The notes under the pieces were generated by a model. It worked only from the letters and a program-made list of their open reading frames with translations, was not told the origin of the DNA and did not search any database. A program made the translations under genes and the position numbers. Of a stretch of DNA of 64,000 nucleotides, positions 51,390-62,094 are shown piece by piece. How positions within the stretch are numbered: position 1 is the stretch's first letter; every line of letters starts with the position of its first letter. The DNA is from Burkholderiales bacterium (GTDB taxonomy: Bacteria; Pseudomonadota; Gammaproteobacteria; Burkholderiales; Burkholderiaceae_C), in the NCBI GenBank assembly GCA_016213325.1, contig JACRAY010000001.1, forward strand, positions 62,001-126,000, written 5' to 3'.

Positions 51390-53477
51390 TCAGGGGCGCA
51401 CCGGTTGCGCGGGCGCGTCGCCGCGCTGCATGTCGGGCACGAGCAGGCTCGCCGCCACCGTGACGGAGACGCCCAGGACCACGCCGAACACGCCGCCCGA
51501 GACGGGCAGGATGCCGAACCACAGCGAGGGATCGGGCGTGAGCTTGAACAGCGCGCGCAGCCAGGCCGCATTGGCCATCATGTAGTACACGGTGACGGCA
51601 AGGCCGGCGAGCATGCCGCAGACCGCGCCGGCGCGGCTGGTGCGGTCCCAGAAGATCCCCAGCACCATGGCCGGCACCAGCCCCGCCGCGGCCAGCGAGA
51701 ACGACGCCGACACCAGCGGCAGGATTTCGGCCGGCTTGAGCGACGCGGCCAGTGCGGCGACCAGCGCCACGGCCAGCAGCGCGAACTTCGACAGGATCAC
51801 GCGCCGCTCGGGCGTGATGTGCTGCCCGATGTCGTGGCTGTAGATGTCGCGCACCATCGCGTTGCTGATGGTCAGCAGCAGCCCGTCGGCCGTCGACAGC
51901 GCCGCGGCCAGGCCGCCGGCCGCAACGAGCCCCGACACCACGTACGGCAGCCCGCCGATCTCCGGCGTGGCCAGCATGATGATGTCGGCCCCCAGCCGGA
52001 TCTCGCCGTACTGCAGCCTGCCGTCGCCGTTGACGTCGGTGATGGAGATGAGCGAGGGGTCCACCCTCGCCCACTGCACGATCCATGGGGGCAGCTGCTC
52101 GAAGCTGCTGCCCACCAGCCCCTGCATCACCTCGTACTTCACCAGCGCTGCAAGTGCCGGCACGCTCAGGTACAGCAGGCCGATGAAGAAGAGCGCCCAC
52201 GCCACCGAGTAGCGTGTTTCGGCCACCGAAGGGGTCGTGTAGAAACGCGTGAGCAGGTGCGGCAGCCCCACGGTGCCCACCATCAGCGTGAAGATGAGCG
52301 CCAGGAAATTGGCGCGCGACGCGTTGAAAGCGTCCTGCTCGGCGGGCGTGCCGTCGGGGTCGCCGGCAAAGGGCTTGCCGTGGGGCGGCAGGCCGCCCAG
52401 GGGCTTGGCGCGCTCCAGGCTTTCGTGCATGGCCCGCGTCCACAGTTCACGCGCGGATGCCGCGTCCTTGGGCAGCGCGGCCAGCTCGCGATAGGCCGCC
52501 ACGATGCGGCTGGAATCAGCGTCGGCCGCCTTCAACTGCCGGATGCGCTGCTGGGCCTTGTCGCGCTCGCGCCGCAGCGACACGTCGATGTCCGCCAGCC
52601 AGGCCCGGTACTCACCCGCGCGCCGCAGGAACTCGTCGCGCACCTGCCGCTCGGCCGGCGAGTCGATCAGCTCGCGTTCGAACTGCTCGATCTTGCGCAG
52701 CTGTTCGCCGTAGACGAGCGGCGCCAGCGGGTTGCCGACCTGCTTGTACGCGAGCCAGGACACCGGGATCAGGAACGCAAGCAGCAGGATCACGTACTGC
52801 GCCACCTGCGTCCACGTGATGGCGCGCATGCCGCCGAGGAAGGAGCACAGCAGCACCCCGCCCAGGCCCAGCAGGATGCCGATCTCGAACTGCACGCCGG
52901 TCAGGCGCGAGGCGATCAACCCGATGCCGTAAATCTGCGCGACGACGTAGGTGAACGAGCAGAGGATCGCGGCCAGCGCCGCGATCAGCCGCGGCCAGCG
53001 GCCGCCGAAGCGAAGCTGGAAGTAGTCGGGGACGGTGTAGAGGCCGAGCGCACGCAGGTACGGCGCGACCAGCAGCGCGACGAGGCAGAAGCCGCCGGTC
53101 CACCCCAATACGTAGGCGAGGCCGCCCGGCTGCGTCGGCGACCCCGAGAAGCCCTGCAGGTACAGCCCCCCTGCCAGGCTGATGAAGGACGCCGCGCTCA
53201 TCCAGTCGGCTGCCGAAGCCATGCCGTTGAAGAACGGCGGGATGCGGCGCCCGGCCACGTAGTACTCCTCCGGGTCGGTCGTGCGGCCGTGGATGCCGAT
53301 GGCCGCATAGACCATCACCGTGGCGAACAGGAAGAACGGGCCCAGCCACTGGCGCGAAACGCCGTTCTGCTCGGCCCATGCCAGGATGCCGAGGACGATG
53401 CACAGGCCCAGCACATACTGGGCCAGGATGCGGGCGAGGCGCCATTTATACGCCGCGTAGTTTGCGTCCTTTGCCAT
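51390..53477 (-). CDS. Sodium:solute symporter (SSS, VC_2705-like), second copy
   Basis: A 695-residue symporter clearly paralogous to the one at 47325-49439: HGRTTDPEEYYVAGRRIPPFF, AADWMSAASFIS, CSFTYVVAQIYG and GLAAALSTADGLLLTISNAMVRD. It has the same hydrophilic insert (about 260-375, strongly coiled-coil) and an EF-hand-like loop at 481-492 (DVNGDGRLQYGE). No DUF4212 gene precedes it, unlike the first copy, but the N-terminal 15 residues resemble the start of such partners' targets. The ribosome site is weak. Substrate unknown; a monocarboxylate is likely. Confidence 0.88.
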   Translation of the reverse strand: MAKDANYAAYKWRLARILAQYVLGLCIVLGILAWAEQNGVSRQWLGPFFLFATVMVYAAIGIHGRTTDPEEYYVAGRRIPPFFNGMASAADWMSAASFISLAGGLYLQGFSGSPTQPGGLAYVLGWTGGFCLVALLVAPYLRALGLYTVPDYFQLRFGGRWPRLIAALAAILCSFTYVVAQIYGIGLIASRLTGVQFEIGILLGLGGVLLCSFLGGMRAITWTQVAQYVILLLAFLIPVSWLAYKQVGNPLAPLVYGEQLRKIEQFERELIDSPAERQVRDEFLRRAGEYRAWLADIDVSLRRERDKAQQRIRQLKAADADSSRIVAAYRELAALPKDAASARELWTRAMHESLERAKPLGGLPPHGKPFAGDPDGTPAEQDAFNASRANFLALIFTLMVGTVGLPHLLTRFYTTPSVAETRYSVAWALFFIGLLYLSVPALAALVKYEVMQGLVGSSFEQLPPWIVQWARVDPSLISITDVNGDGRLQYGEIRLGADIIMLATPEIGGLPYVVSGLVAAGGLAAALSTADGLLLTISNAMVRDIYSHDIGQHITPERRVILSKFALLAVALVAALAASLKPAEILPLVSASFSLAAAGLVPAMVLGIFWDRTSRAGAVCGMLAGLAVTVYYMMANAAWLRALFKLTPDPSLWFGILPVSGGVFGVVLGVSVTVAASLLVPDMQRGDAPAQPVRP

Positions 53478-53540
53478 GCGGGGTCCGGCTCGTCTCCTCG
53501 AGCGCGATCATCGCATGGCCCGCCGTGCGGGCAAACCCGG

Positions 53541-55934
53541 CTATTTCGCGGCCAGCTGCTGCCAGGTGGCGATCACGCTGTCGGGGTTGAGCGAGATCGA
53601 CGCGATGCCCTCGTCGGCCAGCCACTGGGCGAAGTCGGGGTGGTCGCTGGGGCCCTGCCCGCAGATGCCCACGTACTTGCCCTGCTTGCGGCACGCTGCG
53701 ATGGCGCGCGACAGCAGCGCGCGCACCGCCGGGTCGCGCTCGTCGAAATCGGCGGCCAGCAGCTCCAGGCCCGAGTCGCGGTCCAGCCCCAGGGTCAGCT
53801 GCGTCAGGTCGTTAGAGCCGATCGAGAAGCCGTCGAAGAACTCGAGGAACTCGTCGGCCAGGATCGCGTTGCTGGGCACTTCGCACATCATGATGATCCT
53901 GAGCCCGTTTTCGCCGCGCTTCAGTCCCTGCTGCGCGAGCAGCTTGGTCACACGGTCGGCCTGCGACAAGGTGCGCACGAAGGGCACCATCACTTCGACG
54001 TTGGTCAGGCCCATGTCGGTGCGCACGCGGCGCAGCGCCTCGCACTCCATGGCGAAGGCTTCCGTGAACTCGGCGCTGATGTAGCGAGCCGCGCCGCGGA
54101 AGCCGAGCATCGGGTTTTCTTCTTCGGGCTCGTAGCGCGAGCCGCCGATCAGCTTGCGGTACTCGTTGCTCTTGAAGTCCGACAGCCGCACGATCACCGG
54201 CTTGGGCCAGAAGGCGGCCGCGATGGTGGCCACGCCTTCGGCCACCTTGTCGACGTAGAAGGCGCGCGGCGACGCATGGCCGCGGGCCACCGACTCCACC
54301 GCCTTCTTCAGGTCCTGGTCGACGTTGGGGTAGTCGAGGATCGCCTTGGGGTGGATGCCGATGTTGTTGTTGATGATGAATTCGAGCCGCGCCAGCCCCA
54401 CGCCGTGGTTGGGCAGCTGGCAGAAGTCGAAGGCCAGCTGCGGGTTGCCGACGTTCATGGTGATCTTCACCGGGATGTCGGGCATCTCGCCGCGCTGGAC
54501 TTCGCTGACCTCGGTTTCCAGCAGGCCGTCGTAGATGTAGCCGGTGTCGCCCTCGGCGCAGCTGACCGTGACCAGCGTGCCGTCCTTCAGCCGTTCGGTG
54601 GCGTCGCCGCAGCCCACCACGGCCGGGATGCCCAGCTCGCGCGCGATGATGGCCGCGTGGCAGGTGCGCCCACCGCGATTGGTGACGATCGCGCTCGCAC
54701 GCTTCATCACCGGTTCCCAGTTGGGGTCGGTCATGTCCGTGACCAGCACGTCGCCCGACTGCACCTTGTCCATCTCGGCGATGTTGTGCACCAGCCGTAC
54801 CGGGCCGGTGCCGATCTTCTGGCCGATGGCACGGCCCTCGGCCAGCACGGCACCCTTGCCCTTGAGCTTGTAGCGCGTCTCGACCTTGCCCTGCTGCTGG
54901 CTCTTCACCGTCTCGGGACGCGCCTGCAGGATGTAGAGCTGGCCGTCGGTGCCGTCCTTCCCCCACTCGATGTCCATCGGGCGGCCGTAATGCTCCTCGA
55001 TCACCAGCGCGTACTTGGCCAGCGCTTCCACGTCGGCTTCGGACAGGGAGTAGCGGTTGCGCTGCTCCAGCGGCACGTCGACGGTCTTCACCAGTTTCGC
55101 GCCGGCCTGCTGCTCGGCCGGCGTCGCGAACACCATCTGCAGCAGCTTGGAGCCGAGGTTGCGGCGGATCACGGCGCGCTTGCCGGCCCTGAGCATCGGC
55201 TTGTGCACGTAGTACTCGTCGGGGTTGACTGCGCCCTGCACCACCGTCTCGCCGAGGCCGTAGCTCGACGTGATGAACACCACGTCCTCGAAGCCCGACT
55301 CGGTGTCGATGGTGAACATGACGCCTGCCGCGCCGAGGTCGGAACGCACCATGCGCTGCACACCGGCGGACAACGCCACGTCGGAATGCGCAAACCCCTT
55401 GTGCACGCGGTAGCTGATGGCCCGGTCGTTGTAGAGCGAGGCGAACACTTCCTTCATCTTGTGCAGCACGGCGTCGATGCCGGTCACGTTGAGGAAGGTC
55501 TCCTGCTGCCCCGCGAACGAGGCGTCCGGCAGGTCTTCGGCGGTGGCCGAGGAGCGCACGGCGAAGCTGGCCTGCGGGTTGCCCGCACTCAGCTTCTCGA
55601 ACGCCGAGCGGATGTCGCGCTCCAGGTCTTCCGGGAAGGGCTGCGCTTCGACCCAGCTGCGGATTTCGGCGCCGGCGGCGGCCAGCGCGCGCACGTCCTC
55701 GGTGTCCAGCCTGGCCAGGCGCGCGTTGATGCGCTGGGCGAGTGCGTCGTGGGCGAGGAAGCGGCGGAAAGCGTGGGCGGTGGTGGCGAAGCCCGTGGGC
55801 ACGCGCACGCCCTGGGGCAGCTGGGAGATCATCTCGCCGAGGCTGGCGTTCTTGCCGCCGACCGCCTCGACGTCGGTCATTCTCAGGTTCTCAAACGGTA
55901 CGACCAGGGCGGCCGGATCAAAGAGGGCAGGCAT
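53541..55934 (-). CDS. ppsA: Phosphoenolpyruvate synthase
   Basis: Converts pyruvate, ATP and water to PEP, AMP and phosphate for gluconeogenesis. The 797-residue protein has the ATP-grasp domain ([33 protein letters not shown]), the phosphohistidine domain with His426 in [14 protein letters not shown], and the C-terminal PEP/pyruvate barrel. Thr424 next to the catalytic His is the regulatory phosphorylation site of the divergent PpsR enzyme. The start [11 protein letters not shown] has GGAG seven bases upstream; a longer in-frame start is a shadow. Confidence 0.97.
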   Translation of the reverse strand: MPALFDPAALVVPFENLRMTDVEAVGGKNASLGEMISQLPQGVRVPTGFATTAHAFRRFLAHDALAQRINARLARLDTEDVRALAAAGAEIRSWVEAQPFPEDLERDIRSAFEKLSAGNPQASFAVRSSATAEDLPDASFAGQQETFLNVTGIDAVLHKMKEVFASLYNDRAISYRVHKGFAHSDVALSAGVQRMVRSDLGAAGVMFTIDTESGFEDVVFITSSYGLGETVVQGAVNPDEYYVHKPMLRAGKRAVIRRNLGSKLLQMVFATPAEQQAGAKLVKTVDVPLEQRNRYSLSEADVEALAKYALVIEEHYGRPMDIEWGKDGTDGQLYILQARPETVKSQQQGKVETRYKLKGKGAVLAEGRAIGQKIGTGPVRLVHNIAEMDKVQSGDVLVTDMTDPNWEPVMKRASAIVTNRGGRTCHAAIIARELGIPAVVGCGDATERLKDGTLVTVSCAEGDTGYIYDGLLETEVSEVQRGEMPDIPVKITMNVGNPQLAFDFCQLPNHGVGLARLEFIINNNIGIHPKAILDYPNVDQDLKKAVESVARGHASPRAFYVDKVAEGVATIAAAFWPKPVIVRLSDFKSNEYRKLIGGSRYEPEEENPMLGFRGAARYISAEFTEAFAMECEALRRVRTDMGLTNVEVMVPFVRTLSQADRVTKLLAQQGLKRGENGLRIIMMCEVPSNAILADEFLEFFDGFSIGSNDLTQLTLGLDRDSGLELLAADFDERDPAVRALLSRAIAACRKQGKYVGICGQGPSDHPDFAQWLADEGIASISLNPDSVIATWQQLAAK

Positions 55935-56092
55935 GGGAAAGCTCCAGAAGTTGAAACCGGTCCTGCGCGCGAGCGCAAAGGCACGCACGGGCCGGCCACC
56001 AGGCTTTGTGGTTCTGCTTGTGGGCGGTGGGGGGCCATGCGGTCCTGGGGAAGTCGGGGGGTTGGGAGTGAATTGTAGTTACAGTTCCCGCT

Positions 56093-56917
56093 ATGCAGCA
56101 TACGCGCACCGTCTTCTTCGTCTCGGACGGCACCGGCATCACGGCCGAGACGTTCGGCAACGCCATCCTGGCGCAGTTCGAATTCAAGCCGCGGCACGTC
56201 CGCCTCCCGTTCGTCGACACGGTCGACAAGGCGCACCAGGTGGTGCGGCAGGTCAACCACACGGCCGAGACCGAGGGGCGCAAGCCGGTGGTCTTCACCA
56301 CGCTGGTCAACGTCGAGGTGCTGCAGGTCATCGAGGAAGGCTGCAAGGCGATGGTGCTCGACATGTTCGGCACCTTCGTCCGCCCGCTGGAGATCGAGCT
56401 GGGCATGAAGTCGAGCCACCGCGTGGGCCGCTTCTCGGACGTGAGCAAGAGCAAGGAGTACCACGACCGCATCGAGGCGATCAACTTCAGCCTGGCGCAC
56501 GACGACGGCCAGTCCAACCGCGACCTGCAGGAGGCCGACGTGATCCTGGTCGGCGTGAGCCGCAGCGGCAAGACGCCCACGTCGCTCTACCTCGCCATGC
56601 AGCACGGGCTGAAGGCGGCCAACTACCCGCTGATCCCCGAGGACTTCGACCGCAGGCAGCTGCCGCCTGCGCTGGCGCCGCACCGCAAGAAGATCTTCGG
56701 GCTGACCATCGCGCCCGAGCGGCTCTCGGAGATCCGCAACGAGCGGCGGCCGAACTCGAAGTACGCGTCGCTCGACAACTGCCGCACCGAAGTGGCTGAA
56801 GGCGAGGCGATGATGCGGCGCGAAGGGATACGCTGGCTGTCGACGACGACCAAGTCGATCGAAGAGATCGCTACCACGATCCTTCAGGAGATCCGGCCCG
56901 AGCGGCTGGAGTACTGA
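56093..56917 (+). CDS. ppsR: PEP synthase regulatory protein (bifunctional kinase/phosphorylase)
   Basis: A DUF299 family enzyme that inactivates PEP synthase by ADP-dependent phosphorylation of a Thr beside the catalytic His, and reactivates it by phosphate-dependent removal. It has 274 residues, with the P-loop GVSRSGKT at 154-161, N-terminal [15 protein letters not shown] and the [22 protein letters not shown] block. Divergent from ppsA across about 160 bases, the usual arrangement in Burkholderiales. Confidence 0.95.
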   Translation: MQHTRTVFFVSDGTGITAETFGNAILAQFEFKPRHVRLPFVDTVDKAHQVVRQVNHTAETEGRKPVVFTTLVNVEVLQVIEEGCKAMVLDMFGTFVRPLEIELGMKSSHRVGRFSDVSKSKEYHDRIEAINFSLAHDDGQSNRDLQEADVILVGVSRSGKTPTSLYLAMQHGLKAANYPLIPEDFDRRQLPPALAPHRKKIFGLTIAPERLSEIRNERRPNSKYASLDNCRTEVAEGEAMMRREGIRWLSTTTKSIEEIATTILQEIRPERLEY

Positions 56918-56933
56918 TCGAATTTCCCAAAGA

Positions 56934-56959
56934 GGGCCATTGGGCCAATCAAATGGCCC
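56934..56959. repeat. Inverted repeat between ppsR and ahpC
   Basis: GGGCCATT (56934-56941) and AATGGCCC (56952-56959), perfect eight-base arms, ten-base loop, 16 bases after the ppsR stop. Without a T run it is a poor intrinsic terminator but could still end the ppsR transcript; an operator for ahpC is the other option. Confidence 0.45.
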
Positions 56960-57026
56960 GCCGGCGGCTTTCCCCTATCATAGTGACTGTCAATCGACGT
57001 AACCACATCAATAGAGGAACCAAGCC

Positions 57027-57599
57027 ATGTCCCTGATCAACCAGCAGATCCCCGAATTCACCGCCACCGCATACCACAACGGCAAGTTCGTGCCGGTCAC
57101 GCAGGACAACTTCAAGGGCAAGTGGTCGGTGGTGGTGTTCTACCCCGCCGACTTCACATTCGTGTGCCCGACCGAGCTGGGCGACCTGGCCGACCAGTAC
57201 GAGGACTTCCGCAAGCTGGGCGTGGAGATCTACGGCGTGTCGACCGACACCCACTTCACGCACAAGGCCTGGCACGACACGTCGGACACCATCCGCAAGG
57301 TGCAGTACCCGCTGGTGGGCGACCCCAACCACCAGCTGGCAAAGTTCTTCCAGGTGCTGATCACCGAAGGCGAGGACGCTGGCCTGGCGCTGCGCGGCAC
57401 GTTCGTGATCGACCCCGAAGGCCGCATCCGGACCATCGAAGTGCACGACAACGGCATCGGCCGCGATGCGAAGGAAACGCTGCGCCGCGTGAAGGCCGCG
57501 CAGTACATCACCGCCCACCCGGGCGAAGTGTGCCCGGCCAAGTGGAGCGAAGGCGCCGAGACGCTCAAGCCCTCGCTGGACCTCGTCGGGAAGATCTGA
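57027..57599 (+). CDS. ahpC: Alkyl hydroperoxide reductase subunit C (peroxiredoxin)
   Basis: The typical 2-Cys peroxiredoxin that scavenges endogenous hydrogen peroxide and alkyl peroxides. Its 190 residues have peroxidatic Cys47 in [14 protein letters not shown] and resolving Cys169 in [16 protein letters not shown] precedes the ATG. ahpF follows by two bases, giving the standard enzyme pair. Only a poor OxyR-like ATAG spacing pattern is visible upstream. Confidence 0.97.
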   Translation: MSLINQQIPEFTATAYHNGKFVPVTQDNFKGKWSVVVFYPADFTFVCPTELGDLADQYEDFRKLGVEIYGVSTDTHFTHKAWHDTSDTIRKVQYPLVGDPNHQLAKFFQVLITEGEDAGLALRGTFVIDPEGRIRTIEVHDNGIGRDAKETLRRVKAAQYITAHPGEVCPAKWSEGAETLKPSLDLVGKI

Positions 57600-57601
57600 C
57601 C

Positions 57602-59152
57602 ATGCTCGACGCCGGACTGAAGGCCCAACTGGCCACCTACCTCGAGCGCATCTCCCACCCCGTGGAGATCGTGGCCTCGCTGGACGATACGCCGGCGTCG
57701 GCCCAGATGCGCGGGCTGCTGCAGGACATCGCCGATGCGTCGCCGCTGGTCAAGACCAGCGAGGCGCCGGCGGGTGGCCCCGAACGCAGGCCCTCGTTTT
57801 CCGTGAACCGCGCCGGCGAGAACACCGGCGTGCGTTTTGCCGGCCTGCCGATGGGGCACGAGTTCACCTCGCTGGTGCTCGCGCTGCTGCAGGCCGGCGG
57901 CTACCCGCCCAAGGTCGATGAGGCACTGCTGCAGCAAGTGCGCGCGCTCGATGCGGACCTGCACTTCGAGGTCTATGTCTCGCTCACCTGCCACAACTGC
58001 CCAGACGTCGTGCAGGCCCTCAACCTCATGGCGATCCAGAACCCGCGAATCCGCGCAACGATGGTCGACGGCGCGCTGTTCCAGGACGAAGTGAACGAGC
58101 GCCAGGTCATGGCCGTGCCGACCGTGTTCCTCAACGGCACGCATTTCGGCCAGGGACGCATGACGCTCGAAGAGATCCTGGCCAAGGTCGACACCGACGC
58201 CGGCACTCGCGAAGCCGCGAAGATCTCGCAGAAGGACCCCTTCGACGTGCTGATCGTCGGCGGCGGGCCGGCCGGCGCTGCAGCGGCCGTCTACGCGGCC
58301 CGCAAGGGCATCCGCACCGGGATCGCTTCGGAACGCTTCGGCGGGCAGGTGCTGGACACGCTGGGCATCGAGAACTTCATCTCGGTGAAGGAGACCGAAG
58401 GCCCGAAGTTCGCGCTGGCGCTGGAAGAACACGTGCGCCACTACGAAGTCGACATCATGAACCTGCAGCGGGCCAAGGCGCTGAGGCGGGGTACCGACCT
58501 GATCGAGGTGCAGCTCGAAAGCGGCGCGGCGCTGCAGGCGCGCAGCGTGATCGTGACCACCGGCGCGCGCTGGCGCAAGCTGGGCGTGCCCGGCGAGGAG
58601 GCGTACCGCAACAAGGGCGTGGCGTACTGCCCGCACTGCGACGGCCCGCTCTTCAGGGGCAAGCGCGTGGCGGTGGTCGGCGGCGGCAATTCCGGCGTCG
58701 AGGCCGCGATCGACCTGGCGGGCATCGTGGCGCACGTCACGCTCATCGAGTTCGGCGAGCAGTTGCGGGCCGACGCGGTGCTGCAGAAGAAGCTGGCCAC
58801 GCTACACAACGTGCGCGTCATCCTCAACGCGCAGACCACCGAGGTCACGGGCAACGGCCAGGCGGTGAACGGCTTGCAATACCAGGACCGCGCGACCGGT
58901 GAAGTCTTCCGGGTGGAACTCGAAGGCGTCTTCGTGCAGATCGGCCTGGTACCCAACACCGAATGGCTGAAGGGCACGGTTGAACTGTCGAAGCACGGCG
59001 AGATCGTGGTCGATGCGAAGGGGCAGACCTCGGTGCCCGGCGTGTTTGCCGCGGGCGATGCGACGACGGCGCCGTACAAGCAGATCGTCATCGCCGCGGG
59101 AGACGGTGCCAAGGCCGCGCTGGGCGCTTTCGACCACCTCATCCGCAGCTGA
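57602..59152 (+). CDS. ahpF: Alkyl hydroperoxide reductase subunit F
   Basis: A flavoprotein disulfide reductase passing NADH electrons to AhpC. It has 516 residues: N-terminal double thioredoxin-fold domain with Cys130-His-Asn-Cys133, then a thioredoxin-reductase-like part with FAD motif [17 protein letters not shown] near residue 220, the redox CPHC in [11 protein letters not shown], the NADH motif [10 protein letters not shown] and the final [14 protein letters not shown]. The ATG comes two bases after the ahpC stop. Confidence 0.97.
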   Translation: MLDAGLKAQLATYLERISHPVEIVASLDDTPASAQMRGLLQDIADASPLVKTSEAPAGGPERRPSFSVNRAGENTGVRFAGLPMGHEFTSLVLALLQAGGYPPKVDEALLQQVRALDADLHFEVYVSLTCHNCPDVVQALNLMAIQNPRIRATMVDGALFQDEVNERQVMAVPTVFLNGTHFGQGRMTLEEILAKVDTDAGTREAAKISQKDPFDVLIVGGGPAGAAAAVYAARKGIRTGIASERFGGQVLDTLGIENFISVKETEGPKFALALEEHVRHYEVDIMNLQRAKALRRGTDLIEVQLESGAALQARSVIVTTGARWRKLGVPGEEAYRNKGVAYCPHCDGPLFRGKRVAVVGGGNSGVEAAIDLAGIVAHVTLIEFGEQLRADAVLQKKLATLHNVRVILNAQTTEVTGNGQAVNGLQYQDRATGEVFRVELEGVFVQIGLVPNTEWLKGTVELSKHGEIVVDAKGQTSVPGVFAAGDATTAPYKQIVIAAGDGAKAALGAFDHLIRS

Positions 59153-59162
59153 CTTGACGCAT

Positions 59163-59190
59163 ACTCCGGGGCAACGACAATCCCCGGAGT
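59163..59190 (+). promoter_or_regulatory. Hairpin covering the bfr ribosome binding site
   Basis: Perfect nine-base arms ACTCCGGGG (59163-59171) and CCCCGGAGT (59182-59190) with a ten-base loop. The only Shine-Dalgarno for bfr, GGAG (59186-59189), lies in the 3' arm, eight bases from the ATG. It begins ten bases after the ahpF stop, so it might instead act as an ahpF terminator, though no T run follows. Confidence 0.5.
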
Positions 59191-59197
59191 CCGTGCC

Positions 59198-59677
59198 ATG
59201 CAAGGCGACGCACAAGTCATCCAGCACCTCCAGGCGCAACTCAAGAACGAGCTGACCGCCACCAACCAGTACTTCCTGCACTACCGCATCCTCAAGCACT
59301 GGGGGTTCGAGCGGCTCGCGAAGAAGGAATACGAGGAATCGATCGGCGAGATGAAGCACGCCGACAAACTGATCGAGCGCATCCTCGTGCTCGACGGCCT
59401 GCCCAACCTGCAGGACCTGGGCAAGCTGATGATCGGCGAGGACGTGCCCGAGATCCTCGACTGCGACCTGAAGAGCGAGCGCGGGGCGCAAGCCACCGTC
59501 AAGGCCGGCATCGTCCATTGCGAGTCGGTGCAGGACTTCGTCTCGCGCGAAATCCTCGAAGGCATCCTCGAAGACACCGAAGAGCACATCGATTGGCTCG
59601 AGACGCAGGTCGACCTGCTGGCCAAGGTGGGCCTGCAGAACTACCTGCAGTCGGCGATGGGCGAGTCGTCGTCCTGA
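59198..59677 (+). CDS. bfr: Bacterioferritin
   Basis: A heme-containing 24-mer iron store. At 159 residues it has all ferroxidase ligands visible near the N-terminus (Glu18, Glu51, His54) plus Tyr25, heme ligand Met52 in [12 protein letters not shown], and the later [10 protein letters not shown] and [13 protein letters not shown] helix ligands. It follows ahpF by 45 bases, linking iron storage to peroxide defence. Confidence 0.96.
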   Translation: MQGDAQVIQHLQAQLKNELTATNQYFLHYRILKHWGFERLAKKEYEESIGEMKHADKLIERILVLDGLPNLQDLGKLMIGEDVPEILDCDLKSERGAQATVKAGIVHCESVQDFVSREILEGILEDTEEHIDWLETQVDLLAKVGLQNYLQSAMGESSS

Positions 59678-59688
59678 CGCGTCGCCTT

Positions 59689-59707
59689 GATGCGAGTAAT
59701 TCTCATT
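59689..59707 (+). promoter_or_regulatory. Fur box upstream of the TonB receptor
   Basis: GATGCGAGTAATTCTCATT, a 19-base match to the palindromic Fur site (AATGAGAAT-N-ATTCTCATT) with a perfect right half. A -10-like TAGAAT (59713-59718) follows directly, so bound Fur would block RNA polymerase. Confidence 0.75.
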
Positions 59708-59821
59708 TGAGCTAGAATCCGGCCTCCCGGCCAGCCAGACCCGCCCCGTTTCGCGCCCAGCCAGCCTTTCGACAAACCATGCCCGCCGGCAACACGCCGC
59801 GGGCCCTGTCTGGAGGTTCCC

Positions 59822-62092
59822 TTGGCGCCCAAAGCCCCCCGTTCGTCGTCCCCTAACGCGCTGCTCCCGCTGGGCGCAGCCATGCTCGCTGCATCTTTCG
59901 GCAGCTGGGCGCAGACCCCGCCCGTGGTCGTGCTCCAGCAAGTCGTGGTGAAGGGCAAGGCAGAAGCGCCCGATGGCAAGGACGCGCTGCGCACGACCAC
60001 CACGAACATCGGCAAGGGCACGCAGCAGCTGCGCGACATCCCGCAGTCGATCACCGTGGTCACCGAGAAATTGATGGACGACCGCAACCTCGACACCGTC
60101 AAGGACGCGTTGCGCAACACTTCGGGCATCACCTTCCTCGCGGGCGAGGGGGGCGAAGAAGACATACGCCTGCGCGGCTACTCGCTGGCCGGCACGGGGG
60201 ACATCTTCCTCGACGGCATGCGCGACCCGGCCTTCTACGACCGCGACACATTCAACCAGGACCGGCTCGAAGTGCTGCGCGGCTCGGCGTCGATGCTGTT
60301 CGGCCGCGGCTCGACCGGAGGTGCCGTCAACCAGGTGAGCAAGGCGCCGCGGCTGATGGACCAGCACGAAGTGACGGGCACCGCCGGCAGCCACAACTAC
60401 TGGCGCGTCACCGGCGACTTCAACATCCACACGGGCGAGAACGCGGCGGTCCGAATCAACGCGATGGGCACGAAGGCCGACAACAACGGCTCGGGGAGCA
60501 GCATCGACAAGAAGGGCATCGCGGCCGCCTACCGGTGGGGCATCGGCACGGCCGACGAGTTCATGGCGGGCCTCTTCCACCTGGAAAACCGCAACGGCAT
60601 CAACTACGGGCTGCCGTGGCTGCGCCCTTCGGGCACGCACACGACGGCGTCCAACACGATCATCGGCAGCCTGAAGCCCACGGACTACTACGGCCTGGCG
60701 AGCGACCGCAACAACGGGTCGGCCAGCCTGGCGACCTTCAGCCACGTCCACCGCTTCGGCGACGGCAGCGAACTCAAGTCGCAGGTGCGCAAGGGCGTGT
60801 TCGACCGCGACCAGCGCGCCAGCCCGATCCGCGTGGCGGCCGGCACCAACCTCACCAACTTCGGGCCCGGCACCGTATTCACTCGCGGCGGGCCCAACGG
60901 CACGCTGAAGATCCAGGACGTGGAGGTGCTGCAGGCCCAGGGCGACTACTCGACGAAGTTCCAGGCCTGGGGCGCGCAGCACGAGCTGCAGGCCGGCATC
61001 GACTACTCGCGCGAAGTGAAGACCGTGTTTGCCGCGCGTACGGCGGCACAGGGCGGCGTGGAGCTCCCCAAGCCGACCACGTTGGCGGGCACGCCGCATG
61101 ACGGCGCATCGATCGACGAGGCGCAGCGCTTGCTGCGCATCGCAAGCGACTTCGAGGCGAAGTCCGTCAGTGCCTACCTGCAGGACACGATGCAACTGGC
61201 GCCGGCCTGGAAGCTGGTAGCGGGGCTCCGCTACGACCGCATGGCCGGCGTGTACGACTGCTTCAGCATCCCCGGCGGCGCGCCGGGCTGCGGCCTGCCC
61301 GGCACGCCGCAGGTGAGCGTGCCGACCACGACGACCTACCGCCAGAAGATCGCCGAATGGAGCAAGCGGGCCGGCGTGCTGTACCAGCCGAACGACCGGT
61401 ACTCGTTCCACTTCTCGTACGGCACCTCGTTCAACACCTCCGGCGACACGTACTCGTACAACCCGCAGAGCGCCAACACGCCGCCGGAGCAAAGCGAGAA
61501 CATCGAGCTGGGCGGCCGGATCGACACCGCAGACAAGCGGTTCACGACGCGTTTCGCCCTGTTCCGCTCGACCAAGAAAAACGAGCGCAATGCGGACCCC
61601 GACACGGCTGCCACGCGCCTGCTGCTGTCCGGCAAGCGCCACACCGCGGGCGTTGAATTGGACCTCACCGGGCGCCTCACGCCGAGGTGGGAGGTGTTCG
61701 GCTCGTACATGTGGATGCCGATCGCGCGCGTCGATGAAGCGGCGTCGACTGCCACCTCTGTCGGCAACCGCGTCGGCGACCGGCCCGGCCTCACGCCCAG
61801 ACACAGCGGCACGATCTGGAGCACCTACCAGGTCACACCGAAGTGGCGCGTCGGCGGCGGCCTCAACTTCCGCAGCAAGCAGGCGCCCGCCGATGTGACG
61901 GCACCGGCCTGGGAAGCACCGGGCTTCGTGACGGCGGACCTGATGGCCGAGTACCTCGTCAACGACACCATCACCCTGAAGGCCAACCTCAGCAACGTGG
62001 GCGACAAGCTCTTCGGCGAGTCGCTCTATCGGGGGCATTACATCCCCGGGGCCGGGCGCCTGCTGCAGGTGTCGCTGGGCGCGCGCTTCTGA
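59822..62092 (+). CDS. TonB-dependent siderophore receptor (catecholate type)
   Basis: An outer-membrane gated channel for ferric siderophores, 756 residues. A signal peptide ([16 protein letters not shown]) precedes the TonB-box region and plug: [40 protein letters not shown] and [26 protein letters not shown]. The 22-strand barrel ends with the required terminal Phe (VSLGARF). Pattern and PiuC partner point to a Fiu/PiuA-like catecholate receptor. Start is TTG with GGAGG five bases upstream; the next Met would cut into the signal peptide. Confidence 0.94.
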   Translation: MAPKAPRSSSPNALLPLGAAMLAASFGSWAQTPPVVVLQQVVVKGKAEAPDGKDALRTTTTNIGKGTQQLRDIPQSITVVTEKLMDDRNLDTVKDALRNTSGITFLAGEGGEEDIRLRGYSLAGTGDIFLDGMRDPAFYDRDTFNQDRLEVLRGSASMLFGRGSTGGAVNQVSKAPRLMDQHEVTGTAGSHNYWRVTGDFNIHTGENAAVRINAMGTKADNNGSGSSIDKKGIAAAYRWGIGTADEFMAGLFHLENRNGINYGLPWLRPSGTHTTASNTIIGSLKPTDYYGLASDRNNGSASLATFSHVHRFGDGSELKSQVRKGVFDRDQRASPIRVAAGTNLTNFGPGTVFTRGGPNGTLKIQDVEVLQAQGDYSTKFQAWGAQHELQAGIDYSREVKTVFAARTAAQGGVELPKPTTLAGTPHDGASIDEAQRLLRIASDFEAKSVSAYLQDTMQLAPAWKLVAGLRYDRMAGVYDCFSIPGGAPGCGLPGTPQVSVPTTTTYRQKIAEWSKRAGVLYQPNDRYSFHFSYGTSFNTSGDTYSYNPQSANTPPEQSENIELGGRIDTADKRFTTRFALFRSTKKNERNADPDTAATRLLLSGKRHTAGVELDLTGRLTPRWEVFGSYMWMPIARVDEAASTATSVGNRVGDRPGLTPRHSGTIWSTYQVTPKWRVGGGLNFRSKQAPADVTAPAWEAPGFVTADLMAEYLVNDTITLKANLSNVGDKLFGESLYRGHYIPGAGRLLQVSLGARF

Positions 62093-62094
62093 CC

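Noticed and set aside
51405-56078. Plus-strand open frame of about 1550 codons
   Set aside because: It runs antisense to the second SSS symporter and ppsA. Such frames arise in high-GC DNA from the codon bias of the opposite strand; the translation is low complexity (Arg/His/Gln/Gly) with no motif.
56960-57026. OxyR site before ahpC
   Set aside because: Only one ATAG and a loosely spaced CAAT are present; the four-part ATAG/CTAT pattern is not met.
60535-61101. Alternative frames inside the TonB receptor
   Set aside because: The receptor frame carries plug, barrel and terminal Phe; the others are shadows.
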